A DNA stretch of 32,684 nucleotides from an uncultured Clostridia bacterium (GCA_947174955.1 CAMWKX010000002.1:1-32684), one strand, 5' to 3'; counted from the first letter of the stretch, positions 23,853 to 32,684 are shown. Numbers and translations are program-made. The notes: generated by a model not told the origin, from the letters alone.

Positions 23853-25400
23853 TTAAACATATATGCCGCAAGCGAACAGCCACTGACTGTTCTCGTCGCT
23901 GTTGTAGGCGGCGCCGTTTAAATCTTCCGCAAAGCCTTTGCCGTCGTTGAAATACCTCTGTGAAATGGCGAAGTCCTGCAAGAACTGCTTCAACTCCGCG
24001 TTCACGGGGTACGCTCCGTCGGGATTGAGCCTGCTGTAATGGGCGTAGCCGTTGGGACCCATAATGAAATCGTAATAATTTTTATACGTTCCGTCCTCGC
24101 CCTGCATCCAGTTATAGCTGTTCTTTGCCAAAATCGGGTGGTTGAGAGCCGCGCCCTCGTCGCCGTCGTTGCCGCTGTTGGCAAGTACGGGAAGAGGTTT
24201 GGTAATAACCGCGTAAATTCTGTAACGGACGGTATTGCCATCTCCTTCGTTTACTACGTAATAGTAATATCCGTCGTCGCCCTTTTCCACGCCCCTCTGG
24301 TTGAGTATATGCACGCCTCTTTTAGACGGCGCGTCGGGACTGTTGCCGAAGAGGGACGATTCGCCGACCAATTCGAACTCGCCCGCAGGCTTGAGCGGCG
24401 TCTTGGAAAAGTTCTCGGTTACGGGCACGTCGGAAGAGGTTCCCATAGGCCTTGTGAACTCGCCGTCGCGCTCGAATATAAAGTATATCGTGTGCGGATA
24501 GGAATATGATTTTTCACTCTCGGAATGGAGATTGAATATCATTACGTTGCCCACTTCCGACTTGTCAAGCTGATATTTGAGCCAAACGTTTTTGGTGTAA
24601 TTGCCTTCCGCGCCGCCGTCGTCCTGAATTACCGCGGGATAGGGACTTATATACGCACTGCTTCCCATATGCAAATCGACTATGGGATTTATCTCGTCCG
24701 CCGTCACGTCAATAAGCGTCATAAACGAATACTCGCCGAATTCTTTGGGCTGGAACATAAAGAACTGCTTTTCTTCACTGCTCTGCAACGTATAGCTGTA
24801 CGCGCCCGTAGAATTGAGCTTATAGTAACTTACGCTTTCGCCGCCTATCGTCATCGGCTGATTGCTCTTAGCCGCCTTCTTTAAATTATATACGGGCACG
24901 GTTACGTTGCTTTTATATCTCGACGCAACCAGCTCGTCCTTGCGCTCGGGACGGGCGGGGTTGGGGTCGTAGCAATATTTCTTGTTGAAATCCTCGGTCA
25001 GTACGAGCGTTACGTTAAAGTCGCCGTCAAGCTTCTTTATGCTCGCCACGCCGTTGGCGTTGAAGGGCGCGCGGTATATTTCGGGTCTGCCGTCGGTTAT
25101 CTCCGTCCACTGCGCCTGCAACCTCGTTATGAGCGAATAGTTTGCCGAGGTGAACGCCGTTTCCACCGATTGCTCGACGGTTTTACCGTCTTCGTCCTTG
25201 ACCTTTACGACTTCGCGGACGACCAGCTTTACCGTAAAGCTGTCCTCGGGAACGGGGTCGTCGGGAAGCGGAGTCACGGGAGTATTGCCGCCCGTACTTG
25301 TGGGCGGCGTATATTCGCCGCAACCCGCGAAACCTACCGCGAGAAGCAATACGGCAAGCACGACCGATAAAATTTTCAGTATACCTTTCCGCTTCGTCAT
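23853..25400 (-). CDS. Lipoprotein of unknown function in the MoxR/vWA operon
   Basis: Predicted exported lipoprotein of 515 residues. A basic start and long hydrophobic helix lead to a probable lipobox, GFAGC, with Cys27 (Phe at -3 is less usual). A short Thr/Pro/Gly linker follows. Residues about 50-145 read like a prealbumin-type beta sandwich (FNANGVASIKKLDGDFNVTLV, then YCYDP). Around 195-245, AYSYTLQSSEEKQFFMFQP and the next strands resemble a PPC-like domain. The C-terminal third (about 345-515) has Tyr- and Asn-rich segments and no motif I know. The ATG at 25400 overlaps the stop of the tandem-vWA gene as ATGA, so the two are translationally coupled. That coupling, not homology, is the reason to suspect it works with the vWA proteins. 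Confidence 0.85.
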   Translation of the reverse strand: MTKRKGILKILSVVLAVLLLAVGFAGCGEYTPPTSTGGNTPVTPLPDDPVPEDSFTVKLVVREVVKVKDEDGKTVEQSVETAFTSANYSLITRLQAQWTEITDGRPEIYRAPFNANGVASIKKLDGDFNVTLVLTEDFNKKYCYDPNPARPERKDELVASRYKSNVTVPVYNLKKAAKSNQPMTIGGESVSYYKLNSTGAYSYTLQSSEEKQFFMFQPKEFGEYSFMTLIDVTADEINPIVDLHMGSSAYISPYPAVIQDDGGAEGNYTKNVWLKYQLDKSEVGNVMIFNLHSESEKSYSYPHTIYFIFERDGEFTRPMGTSSDVPVTENFSKTPLKPAGEFELVGESSLFGNSPDAPSKRGVHILNQRGVEKGDDGYYYYVVNEGDGNTVRYRIYAVITKPLPVLANSGNDGDEGAALNHPILAKNSYNWMQGEDGTYKNYYDFIMGPNGYAHYSRLNPDGAYPVNAELKQFLQDFAISQRYFNDGKGFAEDLNGAAYNSDENSQWLFACGIYV

Positions 25401-28219
25401 TTCTTTTTAACCCTTTTGATTTTTCCGAAAAGACTCTTGATATCTTCCCACTTCAACTTTCTCACTGCGATATCCACGGCAAACAGCAATACGCACACGG
25501 TAAGCAGCGGAACGCTCAGCGATACGTTGTACAGGCCCACTTCGCTTTCGTCGTTGACTATCGTAAAGCTGCCCCTGTATACGTTGCCGTTTGCGCCTAT
25601 CATCTTGTGAAGCGTGCCCTCGTCGTAGAGAGCAAAGCTGTCGTACTCGGACGGGTACGCCACGTGCACCGTGCGCTCCACGGAGTATTCGGGAACAATC
25701 TGTCCGTTTTTATCCGCGCGTTCCTTGTATTTGATTTTGACCGTGTACTTGCCCTCGTCCGCGGTGATAAAGGTCTGCGTAAGAGCCGACCCCGCGGGAG
25801 TAAGCGCAACCGGTCCCGTCGTCTTGGCCTTGACGCCGTTATCGAAGGTTATCTCCATAGAGGTTACCGCGTCGTATATGTTCTTTTCGACGGGTAAAAG
25901 GGTCACTTCGGCATAGCCGTTGCTTACCTCTATATCCACCGTGTACGGCTCCCTTATCCTCTCGTCGGGAACGTTGGAGGATGCTATGCCCTGCAACAGA
26001 AGGTCGCGCACGGGCTTATCCATATCCAGCCACTCGTCGTTGTAGCCGAGCGACAGTCCCGCCGCAAACGACGCAACTTTGCCGTTGCCGTAATCCCAGA
26101 AGGAGTACAGCGGCACTTCCACCGTGCTGTTATACTTGGGGTTTCTGTAATTGACCGCAAGCACGGTCGTAGCCGCGCCCTTTGCGCGCGAATATATAAA
26201 TTTGTTTACGAGCGACGATTGAAGCCCGACGAGCGAAGCGGAATCGAAACCGCTTAAAACCTTTTCGCCGCCGCGCTTTACCTTGATGCCCGACATACTT
26301 CCGACGTTGTCGTTGACGTCAGCGGGCAGCTGCTTACCCAGCACCTCTTCCAGATTTTTCTCTGTGGAAATATCCATATAATCGCCGTCGCCGTTTTCGG
26401 CTATCGACCTTAAAAGACTCTCCGCATTGAAGTCCGCGTCCTGAGATACGCCGTCCCTGCCGACGTCGAGCGCGGAAGTCATAACCCGCCTGCTGCGGAG
26501 CGTCAGGACCGTGTCGCGCACCGACTGCGACGACGTTTCGGTAGTGAAATTCATACCGTCGGAGAATAACATCAGCTGTCTTTCGGCGTAATTGCCGCCC
26601 GTCGCCGTGGGGACGGCAAACTGCAACGCCGCGGGGATATTGGTGCCCTGGCGCACTTCGAGCGCATTTATCGCGTCGATTATTTCCTGCCTTCCGTCGG
26701 AAAGCTTTATAAGCTTGGGCTCCACGTCGTCGGGATTGCCGTTGAACTGTACGACCGAAACGGTGTCCTCGTCTTTGAGCAAGCCCACGACTTCGATAGC
26801 CGCTCTCTTTGCACGCTCCAGACGTCCTCCCTGTTCCATACTGCGCGACGTGTCTATTATCAGCGTGACAAGCTTTTCCTGTCCCTCGCTTCTGCCGTAT
26901 ACCACGGGCAGCATATCCGAAAGCGCGGTCAGCGCCTTCTGTTCGCCCTTGGCGTTATTCTGTATATTCGTATCGCCCAGCGTTACGAGGCTCTTGCCGA
27001 ACATCTTTACGGCGGTATCCAGATTGTTTACGAACCGCAAGCCGTCGCCGCCGATTTCGGTTGCGTATTCGGTTGCCAGCACTACCGTGTCAAACTGATT
27101 TATCCATTCGAGAGAGGTGTTTATATCCGAACTGCCGTAATAGTACGACTTTACTTCCGCGTTTGCGCCGTAAGCTTCCTGTACAGCCGCGGCGTCGTCG
27201 ATATCGTCGTAGATAACGAGAACGCTCTGCTTGCCCGCAACCTCCTGCGTGAACGAAATGACGTTGTTGAGCACGTTTTCGTCCTCTTCGGGGTTTGCCG
27301 CCCTGATTTTTACCTCGTAGTCGTACACGCCCGCTTCCGCGGTATACAGTTCGAGGTCGTAATAGTTGCTGCCGAAGATAAAGCTTTCCGTCTTGGTGGG
27401 AAGCTCGACCGCCTCCGCGCCGTCAACGTCCGTTCTGGTCCTTTTTACGTCGATAAACGCGCTGACCTCGAAGGGCGCCGTTACGCTGTTCCCCTCTCCG
27501 TCCGTTTCGGTTTTCGTCGCGGGGCAGTTGATATTGACCGTCAGCCGCGCCGAAGCTTTGCTGTTTAAGAAGGTCGTGGGCGTAAGTTCCGCCGCGGAAA
27601 TCTGCACCTCGCGCTCGTCTTCTCTTATGTTGTCGTCAAGGAAAATGGCGTCGACGTGAACGTTGCGCTCGGCAAGCGCGTCCACCTGCCTTTTGAGCGC
27701 GTTGGCGTCCGATTCCGAGGTCTGTCTGCCGTCGGTTATCAGCACTATGCGCTTTATAACGTCCTCGCGGAACAGTCTGCCCGTGTATTTGAGCGCGCCG
27801 ATTATATCTGTTCCCGACCTTTCGACGGTGGAGTTTTTAACGCTCTGCGTTTTACCGCCCAGAGGGGTAAGCAGCTGGGACTGTTTACCGAAGGTAACCA
27901 CGCCCAGTTTGGAATTTTTCGGAAGCGATTTGCCGAGGTCGGATATATAGTCGTCGATTGCGCTTAAATTTCTGTCCGCCGAATAGGATACGTCGGCAAC
28001 CACGTACACGTTGGTTTCGGTGACGGTGGTCACTATGCTCGTTCCCGCCGCGACGAACGCGATTAAAAGCGCCATTATGACGTGGATTATTCCCGACGCC
28101 ACGTTGTGACCGTTTAAATTGTCCTTTCGTATCGCGATGGCGAACGGAACGACGAACAGCACGACGAGCGGCAACGCCAAAAACAATAGCCAGGGATTAT
28201 CGAAGTTGATACTGTTCAT
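25397..28219 (-). CDS. Membrane protein with two vWA domains
   Basis: Predicted membrane protein of 940 residues. Two N-terminal helices (about 10-30 and 42-62) are followed by a first vWA domain with DVSYS at 76-80, GTD near 135 and LITDGR near 160. A beta region comes next, then a second vWA domain with DTSRS at 456-460, GTN near 520 and LFSDG near 550. Both metal (MIDAS) sites look complete, so both could bind ligand through a divalent cation. Further beta domains lead to a C-terminal helix (about 890-915) and a basic tail. Topology puts both vWA domains outside the membrane. The start overlaps the BatA-like gene by 23 bp and the end overlaps the next gene by 4 bp. It resembles the vWA membrane proteins of MoxR/Bat gene clusters, but tandem domains in one chain are less usual. 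Confidence 0.9.
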   Translation of the reverse strand: MNSINFDNPWLLFLALPLVVLFVVPFAIAIRKDNLNGHNVASGIIHVIMALLIAFVAAGTSIVTTVTETNVYVVADVSYSADRNLSAIDDYISDLGKSLPKNSKLGVVTFGKQSQLLTPLGGKTQSVKNSTVERSGTDIIGALKYTGRLFREDVIKRIVLITDGRQTSESDANALKRQVDALAERNVHVDAIFLDDNIREDEREVQISAAELTPTTFLNSKASARLTVNINCPATKTETDGEGNSVTAPFEVSAFIDVKRTRTDVDGAEAVELPTKTESFIFGSNYYDLELYTAEAGVYDYEVKIRAANPEEDENVLNNVISFTQEVAGKQSVLVIYDDIDDAAAVQEAYGANAEVKSYYYGSSDINTSLEWINQFDTVVLATEYATEIGGDGLRFVNNLDTAVKMFGKSLVTLGDTNIQNNAKGEQKALTALSDMLPVVYGRSEGQEKLVTLIIDTSRSMEQGGRLERAKRAAIEVVGLLKDEDTVSVVQFNGNPDDVEPKLIKLSDGRQEIIDAINALEVRQGTNIPAALQFAVPTATGGNYAERQLMLFSDGMNFTTETSSQSVRDTVLTLRSRRVMTSALDVGRDGVSQDADFNAESLLRSIAENGDGDYMDISTEKNLEEVLGKQLPADVNDNVGSMSGIKVKRGGEKVLSGFDSASLVGLQSSLVNKFIYSRAKGAATTVLAVNYRNPKYNSTVEVPLYSFWDYGNGKVASFAAGLSLGYNDEWLDMDKPVRDLLLQGIASSNVPDERIREPYTVDIEVSNGYAEVTLLPVEKNIYDAVTSMEITFDNGVKAKTTGPVALTPAGSALTQTFITADEGKYTVKIKYKERADKNGQIVPEYSVERTVHVAYPSEYDSFALYDEGTLHKMIGANGNVYRGSFTIVNDESEVGLYNVSLSVPLLTVCVLLFAVDIAVRKLKWEDIKSLFGKIKRVKKK

Positions 28220-30065
28220 AACAATACACCGCCCAATCCGCTACGACTATCACGGCGAGGATTATGAACGCATACAATAATTCCCCGTATCTTCCGTCGC
28301 GCTTTTTGGTAGAGATTTCCCCGCTGACCGTAAAGTGCGACTCGGCGGCGTTCAATGTGCGTTCCGCCACCGGTAACTGTGAATAAACTTTTGCAACCTG
28401 AGTTCCGTTGCTTGTAACCGCCGTAACCGTGTACTCGCCCACTTCCGTGAGTTCGTACTCCGCTATGGCGTCCGAAGTGCTTAAATATTCCTCTTTGCCC
28501 GAAGGGCTTTCCACCTTTACACCCGTGCAGTTTGCCGGCACGTTGACGGACATAGGCTCACCGCAGTACAGCTTTGCGCTGTCGACGAGCGAGGGGAAGG
28601 TGTACTCTATGAGATTGTACAGTATAATTCTGCCGTTGTACGACATTGCAAAGTCGGACGATTCGATTAAGTCGAGCCCGAACACGACCTCGCGGTTGCC
28701 GTATGCGTTGTTGCCCGCCAGAACTACGGGGTCGCCGCCGCAGTATACAAGCGTGGTAAATTCGCGGTAGGTGCCCAGCTTGATGTATTCCTTAACGTAG
28801 GTGCCCTCCGCCTTGTCGGTGTTTTTAAGAAGCGCTTCCACCCTGTTCTTCGAAGAAGGATTGAGCTGCAACCTCGTCGAGTTGGGAAGGATTTCCGCAC
28901 TGCGCCTGGTAAAACCGGAGGTTTCGTCCACGCCCGTGTCGGGGTTGACAAACCACACCGCGCCGTCAGTCGGCATTGCCGCGGGCGTGTAATTCTGGAA
29001 GATATACAGTCCGTATTTACCCCTTACGTTGTCGTAGTTATATGCGTTATCGTTCGCCTCGACGACGTCGTAAGATATGCCGAGCGCGCTTAAAGTGAAC
29101 TTAATAAAGTTGGGCTGGTTGCTGACTATGAGCGCTTTCGACTTTGCATCCGCGCGCTTATTGTACAAAGTTACGCTGTTGTCGAGCGTGAGGTTATCGC
29201 TCTGCTTTATCTTTACGGTGAGCGAAGTAAATTCTTCCTGAGTCCAGCTCATACTGAAATCCGCCGCCGCTCCCGCGGTTACGGAAACGTCCGCCGATGC
29301 CGCGGGACTGTTGCCGCCATCAACGAAAACTTCGACGGTCAGGGTAGCGTCGTTTTCATATGAAAACGCTTTGCCTTTGACCGTGAGATTTTTCTCGCCG
29401 CCGTACGTGTACGTCACTTCGTCCAGCGCGTAGTTGGTAACGTTGCCCGCCACGTTGATAACCTCGACGTTGGTCGCGTTTTCAACCGCTCTGTCGGTGA
29501 TGAGATAGAATCTGCAGGAGGGGTTTTCTTCGAGATAGCGCGTAGCCATTTCCGCCGCGGTTGCGAGATTGGACGCCACATATGCGGGTTCCACCGCGTC
29601 GAGGCGCCTCAACGCCGTCCTCTTGTCGTCCACTTCCTTCATTACCATATCGGTAGTATTGCCCGTAGTGATAAGCGTGAACGTACTGCCGTCCGCCGCC
29701 GACGAAATCATCTTGCTTATGTGCTCCTTGCCCGCGTCGAAACGGCTTTCGCCGTCCTCCACGGTCTGCATACTCGCCGAGCCGTCGAGGATAAAGCAGT
29801 AGTCAAGCGCCTTGCCCGGCAGAGTGAACACGGGGTGCGCCAGTGCCCACGAAATTAAAATTACTATAAATATCTGCAATATGAGGCTGATTATGCCCGT
29901 AATTCTGTTGATGGGGTTTTTGCGCTTTAAAAACCTTTCGCTCAAAGTCCACAGATAGGTAGACGTTATCGTCTGCTCCGTGTACTTGCTCTTTATGATA
30001 TATATGGCTATGAGGAAAGGTATTGCAAGCAGACCCAGAAGTCCGAGAGGATATAAAAGTCTCAT
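28197..30065 (-). CDS. BatA-like membrane protein with vWA domain
   Basis: Predicted membrane protein of 622 residues. The N-terminus MRLLYPLGLLGLLAIPFLIA matches the BatA (aerotolerance regulator) N-terminal domain, with helices at about 4-24 and 57-78. A vWA domain follows with DGSAS at 94-98 and LITDRA near 195; the Thr of the metal site seems replaced by Ser (VASNLA). The middle is beta-rich with a segment like a small Rossmann-type domain (about 315-400). A C-terminal helix ends the protein (about 595-615). I chose ATG 30065 because it overlaps the DUF58 stop as ATGA and follows GGGGG; an in-frame TTG at 30161 would add 32 Arg/Gly-rich residues before the membrane helix. MoxR, DUF58 and BatA together are a known conserved gene set. 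Confidence 0.9.
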   Translation of the reverse strand: MRLLYPLGLLGLLAIPFLIAIYIIKSKYTEQTITSTYLWTLSERFLKRKNPINRITGIISLILQIFIVILISWALAHPVFTLPGKALDYCFILDGSASMQTVEDGESRFDAGKEHISKMISSAADGSTFTLITTGNTTDMVMKEVDDKRTALRRLDAVEPAYVASNLATAAEMATRYLEENPSCRFYLITDRAVENATNVEVINVAGNVTNYALDEVTYTYGGEKNLTVKGKAFSYENDATLTVEVFVDGGNSPAASADVSVTAGAAADFSMSWTQEEFTSLTVKIKQSDNLTLDNSVTLYNKRADAKSKALIVSNQPNFIKFTLSALGISYDVVEANDNAYNYDNVRGKYGLYIFQNYTPAAMPTDGAVWFVNPDTGVDETSGFTRRSAEILPNSTRLQLNPSSKNRVEALLKNTDKAEGTYVKEYIKLGTYREFTTLVYCGGDPVVLAGNNAYGNREVVFGLDLIESSDFAMSYNGRIILYNLIEYTFPSLVDSAKLYCGEPMSVNVPANCTGVKVESPSGKEEYLSTSDAIAEYELTEVGEYTVTAVTSNGTQVAKVYSQLPVAERTLNAAESHFTVSGEISTKKRDGRYGELLYAFIILAVIVVADWAVYCYEQYQLR

Positions 30066-30946
30066 TTGAGCACCCCCTCGTCCGTCAGTCTTTCGAAGAA
30101 CATTTTGCCCACAGGATCTTCCGCGCCGACCAATAGATAGTCCGCGCCGCGCGCCGCGCAATAGTCGCGTATTCTGCCCGTGGCGTATTCGACCGCCTTT
30201 TTATAAGCCTGCGCAATTTCGCGCGTAATATTTTTGCGGTAATAACGGTTGTTGTCCTCGCTGTCGAAAAAGTGCATCTTTCCGCGCGCTTTGGGGCGCA
30301 GTTCTTCTTTCGAAAGCACCTGCACGCATAAAACGTGCCTCTTTTTCGAAGTGAGGTGGTCGATTGCCGACTCGTAGTCGTTGTCGGTTAAAAAGTCGGA
30401 TATGATTATCGACATACCGTCGCCGTAGCCCACTGTGGACGGTACTATCGCGTCGGCAAGATAGCTGTCACCCGAAAAGGTTACGCCGTTGAGCGCATTA
30501 ATCGAGCTGACGTATGCTTCCTTGCCCAGCATACCCGAAATGACGGCGTTGAGCTGCTTGTTCTGCACGGTATAGACGGACACTTTGTCCATTTCGCACA
30601 CGGAAAGATAGGCGAACGCCGCCGCGATTTTCAGCGCCTGTTCGTCTTTCTTCGATTTCCCGAAACCCATTGAATTGCTTGCGTCGATGTAGATGCGGGT
30701 GTGCATCTGCCTCTCGTCTAAGAAAAGCTTTGTGTACAGCTTTTCGAAACGTGCGTAAGCGTTCCAGTCGATTTTGGTTATGTCGTCGCCAGGGGTGTAC
30801 TCCCGGTAGTCGGCAAATTCGCACGACGAACCGTAAGTTTTACTCTTATGGTTGCCGCCGAACATACCCGCGACGTTGTTTTTGACGAGCATCTGCAACA
30901 ACTCGATTTGCTGCAACAGCTCGTCGTCTATAACCGTTTTCGCCAT
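30062..30946 (-). CDS. DUF58 family protein (vWA-like)
   Basis: Soluble protein of 294 residues, typical length for DUF58. The family signature is clear at about 47-72: DYREYTPGDDITKIDWNAYA followed by RFEKLYTK. It is followed by a vWA-like fold with DASNS at residues 88-92 and IIISDF near 177. DUF58 proteins nearly always sit next to MoxR ATPases and are thought to be their partners at the membrane; the biochemical role is not established. It starts 3 bp after the moxR-type gene, with only a weak ribosome site, and ends in an ATGA overlap with the BatA-like gene, so translation is probably coupled on both sides. Confidence 0.95.
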   Translation of the reverse strand: MAKTVIDDELLQQIELLQMLVKNNVAGMFGGNHKSKTYGSSCEFADYREYTPGDDITKIDWNAYARFEKLYTKLFLDERQMHTRIYIDASNSMGFGKSKKDEQALKIAAAFAYLSVCEMDKVSVYTVQNKQLNAVISGMLGKEAYVSSINALNGVTFSGDSYLADAIVPSTVGYGDGMSIIISDFLTDNDYESAIDHLTSKKRHVLCVQVLSKEELRPKARGKMHFFDSEDNNRYYRKNITREIAQAYKKAVEYATGRIRDYCAARGADYLLVGAEDPVGKMFFERLTDEGVLK

Positions 30947-30949
30947 TTT

Positions 30950-31939
30950 TTATCTGCTTAATTTTTTATTCTCTTGTATCAAAAGTCCTATTACGTCGTC
31001 CACGCCTAACTTCTCGTTAACCGCCGTGTAGTTGACTTTAATTCTGTGACGCAGTACGGGGCGGGCAAGCTCGTCTATATCCTCGTAGGATACGTTGTAG
31101 TTGCCGTTCATAAGCGCGCGTACCTTCGCCGCCGTTATAAGCGCCTGCGCCGCACGCGGAGAAGCGCCGTATTTGATATACTTCTTAGCAGTGTCGCTCG
31201 TCTTATCCAACTCGGGGTGTGTGTTCGAAACGAGGTTCACCGCGTAGTTTAATACGTCGTCTATTACGGGCACGTCCTTTGCGAGCGCTCTCATCGCCAT
31301 TACCGTAGGTCCGTCTATTACCGCCTCCGCCGTCTCTTCCAGAGTTACCTGCGTCATATTGACTATGTCCGCAAGCTCCTGAACCGACGGGAACTTTACT
31401 ATAAGCTTGAAGATGAAACGGTCCATCTGCGCTTCGGGCAAAGGATAAGTACCGTCCTGCTCTATGGGGTTCTCAGTCGCAAGCACGAAGAACGGCTCCT
31501 GCAATACGTACGTCTGCTTTGCCACCGTCACCTTGTGCTCCTGCATAACCTCGAGCATCGAAGACTGCGTCTTGGGCGTCGCACGGTTGATTTCGTCCGC
31601 AAGTACTAAGTTCGCGAATATGGGACCCTTCTGGAACACCGTTTCCATCTTGCCGTCCGGCTTCTTCTCTATTATGTTCGTGCCCGTTACGTCCGAAGGC
31701 ATAAGGTCGGGCGTGAACTGTATACGCGAGAAAGGCAAGCCCAGGGTTTTGCCCAGCGAACGAACCAAACGCGTTTTACCTACGCCGGGTACGCCCTCCA
31801 ACAGAACGTTGCCGCCCGCCACGATTGCGATAAGCACGTTGTCTATTATATCCTGCTGACCTACTACGTCTTTTGCAAGCTCAGCCTTTACCTTCGCGAT
31901 TGAGCGGCTGAATTCCTTTACTTTTTCGGTGTTTTCCAT
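30950..31939 (-). CDS. MoxR family AAA+ ATPase
   Basis: Cytoplasmic ATPase of 329 residues, full family length. Walker A GVPGVGKT is at residues 49-56, Walker B LVLADEIN at 111-118, sensor 1 ATENP at 154-158 (Asn157), and the arginine-bearing PEAQMDRF at 168-175. The C-terminal lid domain (about 235-329) includes GASPRAAQAL. MoxR proteins act as chaperone-like machines that activate or assemble partner proteins, usually together with vWA proteins. Here the DUF58 gene follows at 3 bp and two vWA membrane proteins come after it. ATG 31939 has GGAGAAG upstream. The identity of its client is not shown. Confidence 0.97.
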   Translation of the reverse strand: MENTEKVKEFSRSIAKVKAELAKDVVGQQDIIDNVLIAIVAGGNVLLEGVPGVGKTRLVRSLGKTLGLPFSRIQFTPDLMPSDVTGTNIIEKKPDGKMETVFQKGPIFANLVLADEINRATPKTQSSMLEVMQEHKVTVAKQTYVLQEPFFVLATENPIEQDGTYPLPEAQMDRFIFKLIVKFPSVQELADIVNMTQVTLEETAEAVIDGPTVMAMRALAKDVPVIDDVLNYAVNLVSNTHPELDKTSDTAKKYIKYGASPRAAQALITAAKVRALMNGNYNVSYEDIDELARPVLRHRIKVNYTAVNEKLGVDDVIGLLIQENKKLSR

Positions 31940-31954
31940 TTTTTCTTCTCCGTT

Positions 31955-32684
31955 TTAATTGTTCGTATTGTCCATACCGTTGTTCAGATATGCGAAATAT
32001 TGTCTTATATACGCCGCAACGTCATCGGGAGGGGGATTGTCGGAATTGAGATATCCCATCGCCCTGTCGTAATACTTGTGATAGAAAGTGTATTCGGGAT
32101 TGTCGGGATTGACCGGATCACTGTACTTCTTCTTTTCGCCCGAATCGGGGTCGAGAATTTCGTCGTCGCTGCCGAACTCGTGTTTGCCATCGCCGTAGCC
32201 GCCTCCGTTTTCCTCTCTGTCGCCCTTGTTGCCTGTGCTTCCGCTATCGGTGGGCGAGGGCGCAACCGAATCGTTTTTGCCTACGTATACTCCGAATATA
32301 CCCGACAGCGAGCCTCTTACGTAGTCGTCCATCATACAGTTGTACGACTGCTTTGCGAGCAACGAACGTACGCTTTCCGTAAACCCGTCAAGCTTTCCGG
32401 CGGTGTTTTCGTAAAATCCGTTGTCGTCGAATTTATAGAAATCCTGCGCGTGAGCTTCGAGCGTTGCCGCAAGAGAAGTATACGCGTTGTACAGCTCGTC
32501 GCCCTCCGCCGTCCTTAAAAACGCGGGCTGTTCGCTCTGGGGCGCGAACTTTGCAAGACGTGCGTCGGCAAGAGACCCTTTAAGCGCGTCGGCGAAAGCC
32601 TGTAACTTTGCCGCCGCCTCTTCCGCGGGCAACGGCGTGCCCTCCTCGGCGCCTTCCGCCTTGGGCTTATACTCAGCAAGGAAG
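31955..32684 (-). CDS. Unrecognised protein upstream of the MoxR gene (5' end outside window)
   Basis: An open frame of 242 residues runs in from the right edge and stops at 31955; the true start is outside the window (the TTG at 32632 is in mid-frame and not convincing). The visible part is hydrophilic: a helical, Ala-rich first half (about 1-135), a Gly/Asp/Glu-rich linker (about 135-185: TGNKGDREENGGGYGDG), and a short helical end with YYDRAMGYLNSDNPPPDDVAAYIRQYF. No signal peptide or membrane helix is seen in the visible part, though one could precede it. It ends 15 bp before the MoxR gene, so it likely belongs to the same operon. I do not recognise the family. Confidence 0.75.
   Translation of the reverse strand, partial: FLAEYKPKAEGAEEGTPLPAEEAAAKLQAFADALKGSLADARLAKFAPQSEQPAFLRTAEGDELYNAYTSLAATLEAHAQDFYKFDDNGFYENTAGKLDGFTESVRSLLAKQSYNCMMDDYVRGSLSGIFGVYVGKNDSVAPSPTDSGSTGNKGDREENGGGYGDGKHEFGSDDEILDPDSGEKKKYSDPVNPDNPEYTFYHKYYDRAMGYLNSDNPPPDDVAAYIRQYFAYLNNGMDNTNN

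Noticed and set aside
30066-30161. Upstream TTG start for the BatA-like protein
   Set aside because: The added residues are Arg/Gly-rich out-of-frame translation of the DUF58 gene, and the ATGA junction at 30065 gives the family's normal N-terminus.
32630-32684. TTG at 32632 as start of the rightmost gene
   Set aside because: The reading frame stays open to the window edge and the TTG lies within Glu/Ala/Pro-rich coding sequence without a convincing ribosome site, so the gene is treated as partial.

Overview
The window reads as chromosome of an uncultured, probably gut-associated Firmicute (class Clostridia; a Christensenellales-like lineage is my guess, not shown). Evidence: AGGAGG-type ribosome sites, monoderm-style lipoprotein signals, BspA-type leucine-rich repeats, GLUG and InlB-like surface modules, GC-balanced coding sequence and very AT-rich intergenic DNA. 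All twelve genes lie on the minus strand. I see no rRNA, tRNA, CRISPR, transposase, integrase or phage gene.

Read in the direction of transcription (high to low coordinates) there are two gene blocks separated by one ~300 bp gap. Block 1 (32684 to 20907): the 3' part of an unrecognised gene, a MoxR-family AAA+ ATPase, a DUF58 protein, a BatA-like membrane vWA protein, a second membrane protein with two vWA domains, and two lipoproteins. Start and stop codons overlap or nearly touch through the core, and a strong hairpin at 20861-20892 follows the last gene. No promoter for this block is in the window.

The gap 20610-20906 holds that hairpin, a good SigA-type promoter (-35 at 20749-20754, -10 at 20726-20731, 17 bp spacer, minus strand) and a ~110 nt leader.

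Block 2 (20609 to 1): a 1754-residue GLUG/beta-repeat lipoprotein, a ~2580-residue subtilisin-family surface protease carrying about 27 BspA-type leucine-rich repeats and a C-terminal membrane anchor, a 514-residue lipoprotein with an InlB-like repeat, then an oligopeptide ABC importer (oppA, oppB, oppC and the start of oppD, which runs off the left edge). No terminator is visible between these genes, so they look like one transcription unit of at least 20 kb.

The simplest functional reading of block 2 is a surface peptide-harvesting unit: large exposed proteins bind a substrate, the membrane-anchored protease cuts it, and the Opp importer takes up the peptides. Block 1 looks like a MoxR/vWA module whose ATPase and DUF58 protein act with membrane vWA proteins on cell-envelope partners, perhaps the two lipoproteins. 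Both readings are inferences from domain content and gene order. The most unusual points are the protease architecture, the enlarged Opp components (a 942-residue binding protein and an ATPase with ~55 extra residues between Walker A and Q-loop), the tandem-vWA protein, and the repeat arrays in the lipoproteins.
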